A stretch of DNA of 5,829 bases from Pseudomonadota bacterium. Lineage in GTDB: Bacteria; Pseudomonadota; Gammaproteobacteria; Burkholderiales; Thiobacillaceae. A program made the translations under genes and the position numbers. This document shows, one piece after another, positions 5,341 to 5,829 of this stretch. Each line of letters begins with the position of its first letter. Positions within the stretch are counted from its first letter, which is position 1. Below the pieces are notes generated by a model, which did no database searches, was not told where the DNA came from, and saw only the letters and a list, made by a program, of their open reading frames with translations. Where the stretch lies: positions 1-5,829 of the forward strand of contig JAJZRT010000263.1 of NCBI GenBank assembly GCA_021802595.1, given 5' to 3'.

Positions 5341-5829
5341 CGCACCGGTTCGAAGGTCGCGTCGAGATTCTGATCGTCGCAATAATCCAGGAAATCGCCG
5401 CGCAGGGTGGCGATGTGGGCGTCGGCAGGAATGCCGAGCGTCATGTGGACGGCGAACATCGGCGCACCGGTATGCGGAGCGGGATAGGTTTCGGTGTCGA
5501 GCGCCTCGATGTTGATGTGCAGGCGCGCGAAGAAATTGGCCAGGCTGTTGACGATGCCGGGCTGGTCGAGCGCGGCGACCTCGACGGTATAGGGGATCAG
5601 CGGCTTCTCGGCGCGCGTCGGGCGGGTGCGCTGCTGGGTAAGCGCGAGGCCGAGTTCTTCGGCGACGGCGGGAAGCCGCGATTCCAGTTTTGCCAGCGCA
5701 TCCCAGCTTCCCGACACGCGCATCAGCAGCGCAAAGCGCCCGCCGAGCGCGGCCATGCGCGACTCCTCGATATTGCAACCGGACTCGTTGATGCGGCGGG
5801 TGAAGCCTTCCACCAGGCCGATTTTGTCT
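5334..5829 (-). CDS. gcvR: GcvR-like ACT-domain regulator, C-terminal part
   Basis: Partial gene: the frame is open to the right edge (last full codon at 5828-5826), so the first residues are missing. About 165 residues are visible. The window opens inside a first ACT domain, at DKIGLVEGFTRRINESGCNI, which matches the first helix and second strand of such a domain. A second ACT domain begins at IPYTVEVAALDQPGIVNSLA and continues through FFARLHINIEALDTETY. Two tandem ACT domains with this sequence pattern are typical of GcvR, which in E. coli binds glycine and restrains GcvA, the activator of the glycine cleavage genes. In betaproteobacteria the same fold is often annotated as glycine cleavage system protein R, although its target there is less certain. 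The gene runs towards the chelatase gene, with 75 nt between them. Alternative: a generic amino-acid-sensing ACT protein. Confidence 0.83.
   Translation of the reverse strand, partial: DKIGLVEGFTRRINESGCNIEESRMAALGGRFALLMRVSGSWDALAKLESRLPAVAEELGLALTQQRTRPTRAEKPLIPYTVEVAALDQPGIVNSLANFFARLHINIEALDTETYPAPHTGAPMFAVHMTLGIPADAHIATLRGDFLDYCDDQNLDATFEPVRV

Overview
This window is high-GC bacterial chromosome with tightly packed genes. The protein families suggest a betaproteobacterium of the Thiobacillus/Rhodocyclales kind: a class II ribonucleotide reductase of the proteobacterial type, an RssA-like patatin, a YhbQ-type GIY-YIG protein, an EAL-like/HDOD protein, a short CbiX chelatase and GcvR. The taxonomic placement is inferred from gene content and composition, not from a marker gene. 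I see no RNA gene, insertion sequence, CRISPR array or phage gene.

Layout, left to right. (1) Plus strand, 1-1961: the C-terminal part of adenosylcobalamin-dependent ribonucleotide reductase (nrdJ, cut by the left edge), followed 6 nt later by an RssA/NTE-type patatin-like serine hydrolase, probably in one transcript. (2) Minus strand, 3606-1977: a degenerate-EAL plus HDOD signalling protein with a GTG start and a strong Shine-Dalgarno, followed 7 nt later by a 90-residue GIY-YIG protein. This pair converges on the patatin gene with a 15-nt gap. (3) A divergent intergenic region, 3607-3932 (326 bp), the only sizeable non-coding stretch. It holds several inverted repeats, including a nested hairpin and a perfect 14-bp palindrome just ahead of the next gene. 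(4) Plus strand, 3933-4898: a 321-residue soluble protein that I do not recognise. (5) Minus strand, 5829-4899: the C-terminal part of a two-ACT-domain GcvR-like regulator (cut by the right edge), then a half-size CbiX/SirB-type chelatase whose stop codon directly abuts the stop codon of the unknown gene.

How the genes relate: most are ordinary housekeeping or regulatory genes in short two-gene units. The one plausible metabolic link is that NrdJ needs adenosylcobalamin and CbiX-type chelatases act in cobalamin or siroheme synthesis, but the two genes are in separate units and the link is inference. I find no convincing new multi-gene system. The best candidates for a second look are the unknown 321-residue protein with its structured leader, and the EAL-HDOD protein that appears to have lost both catalytic centres.
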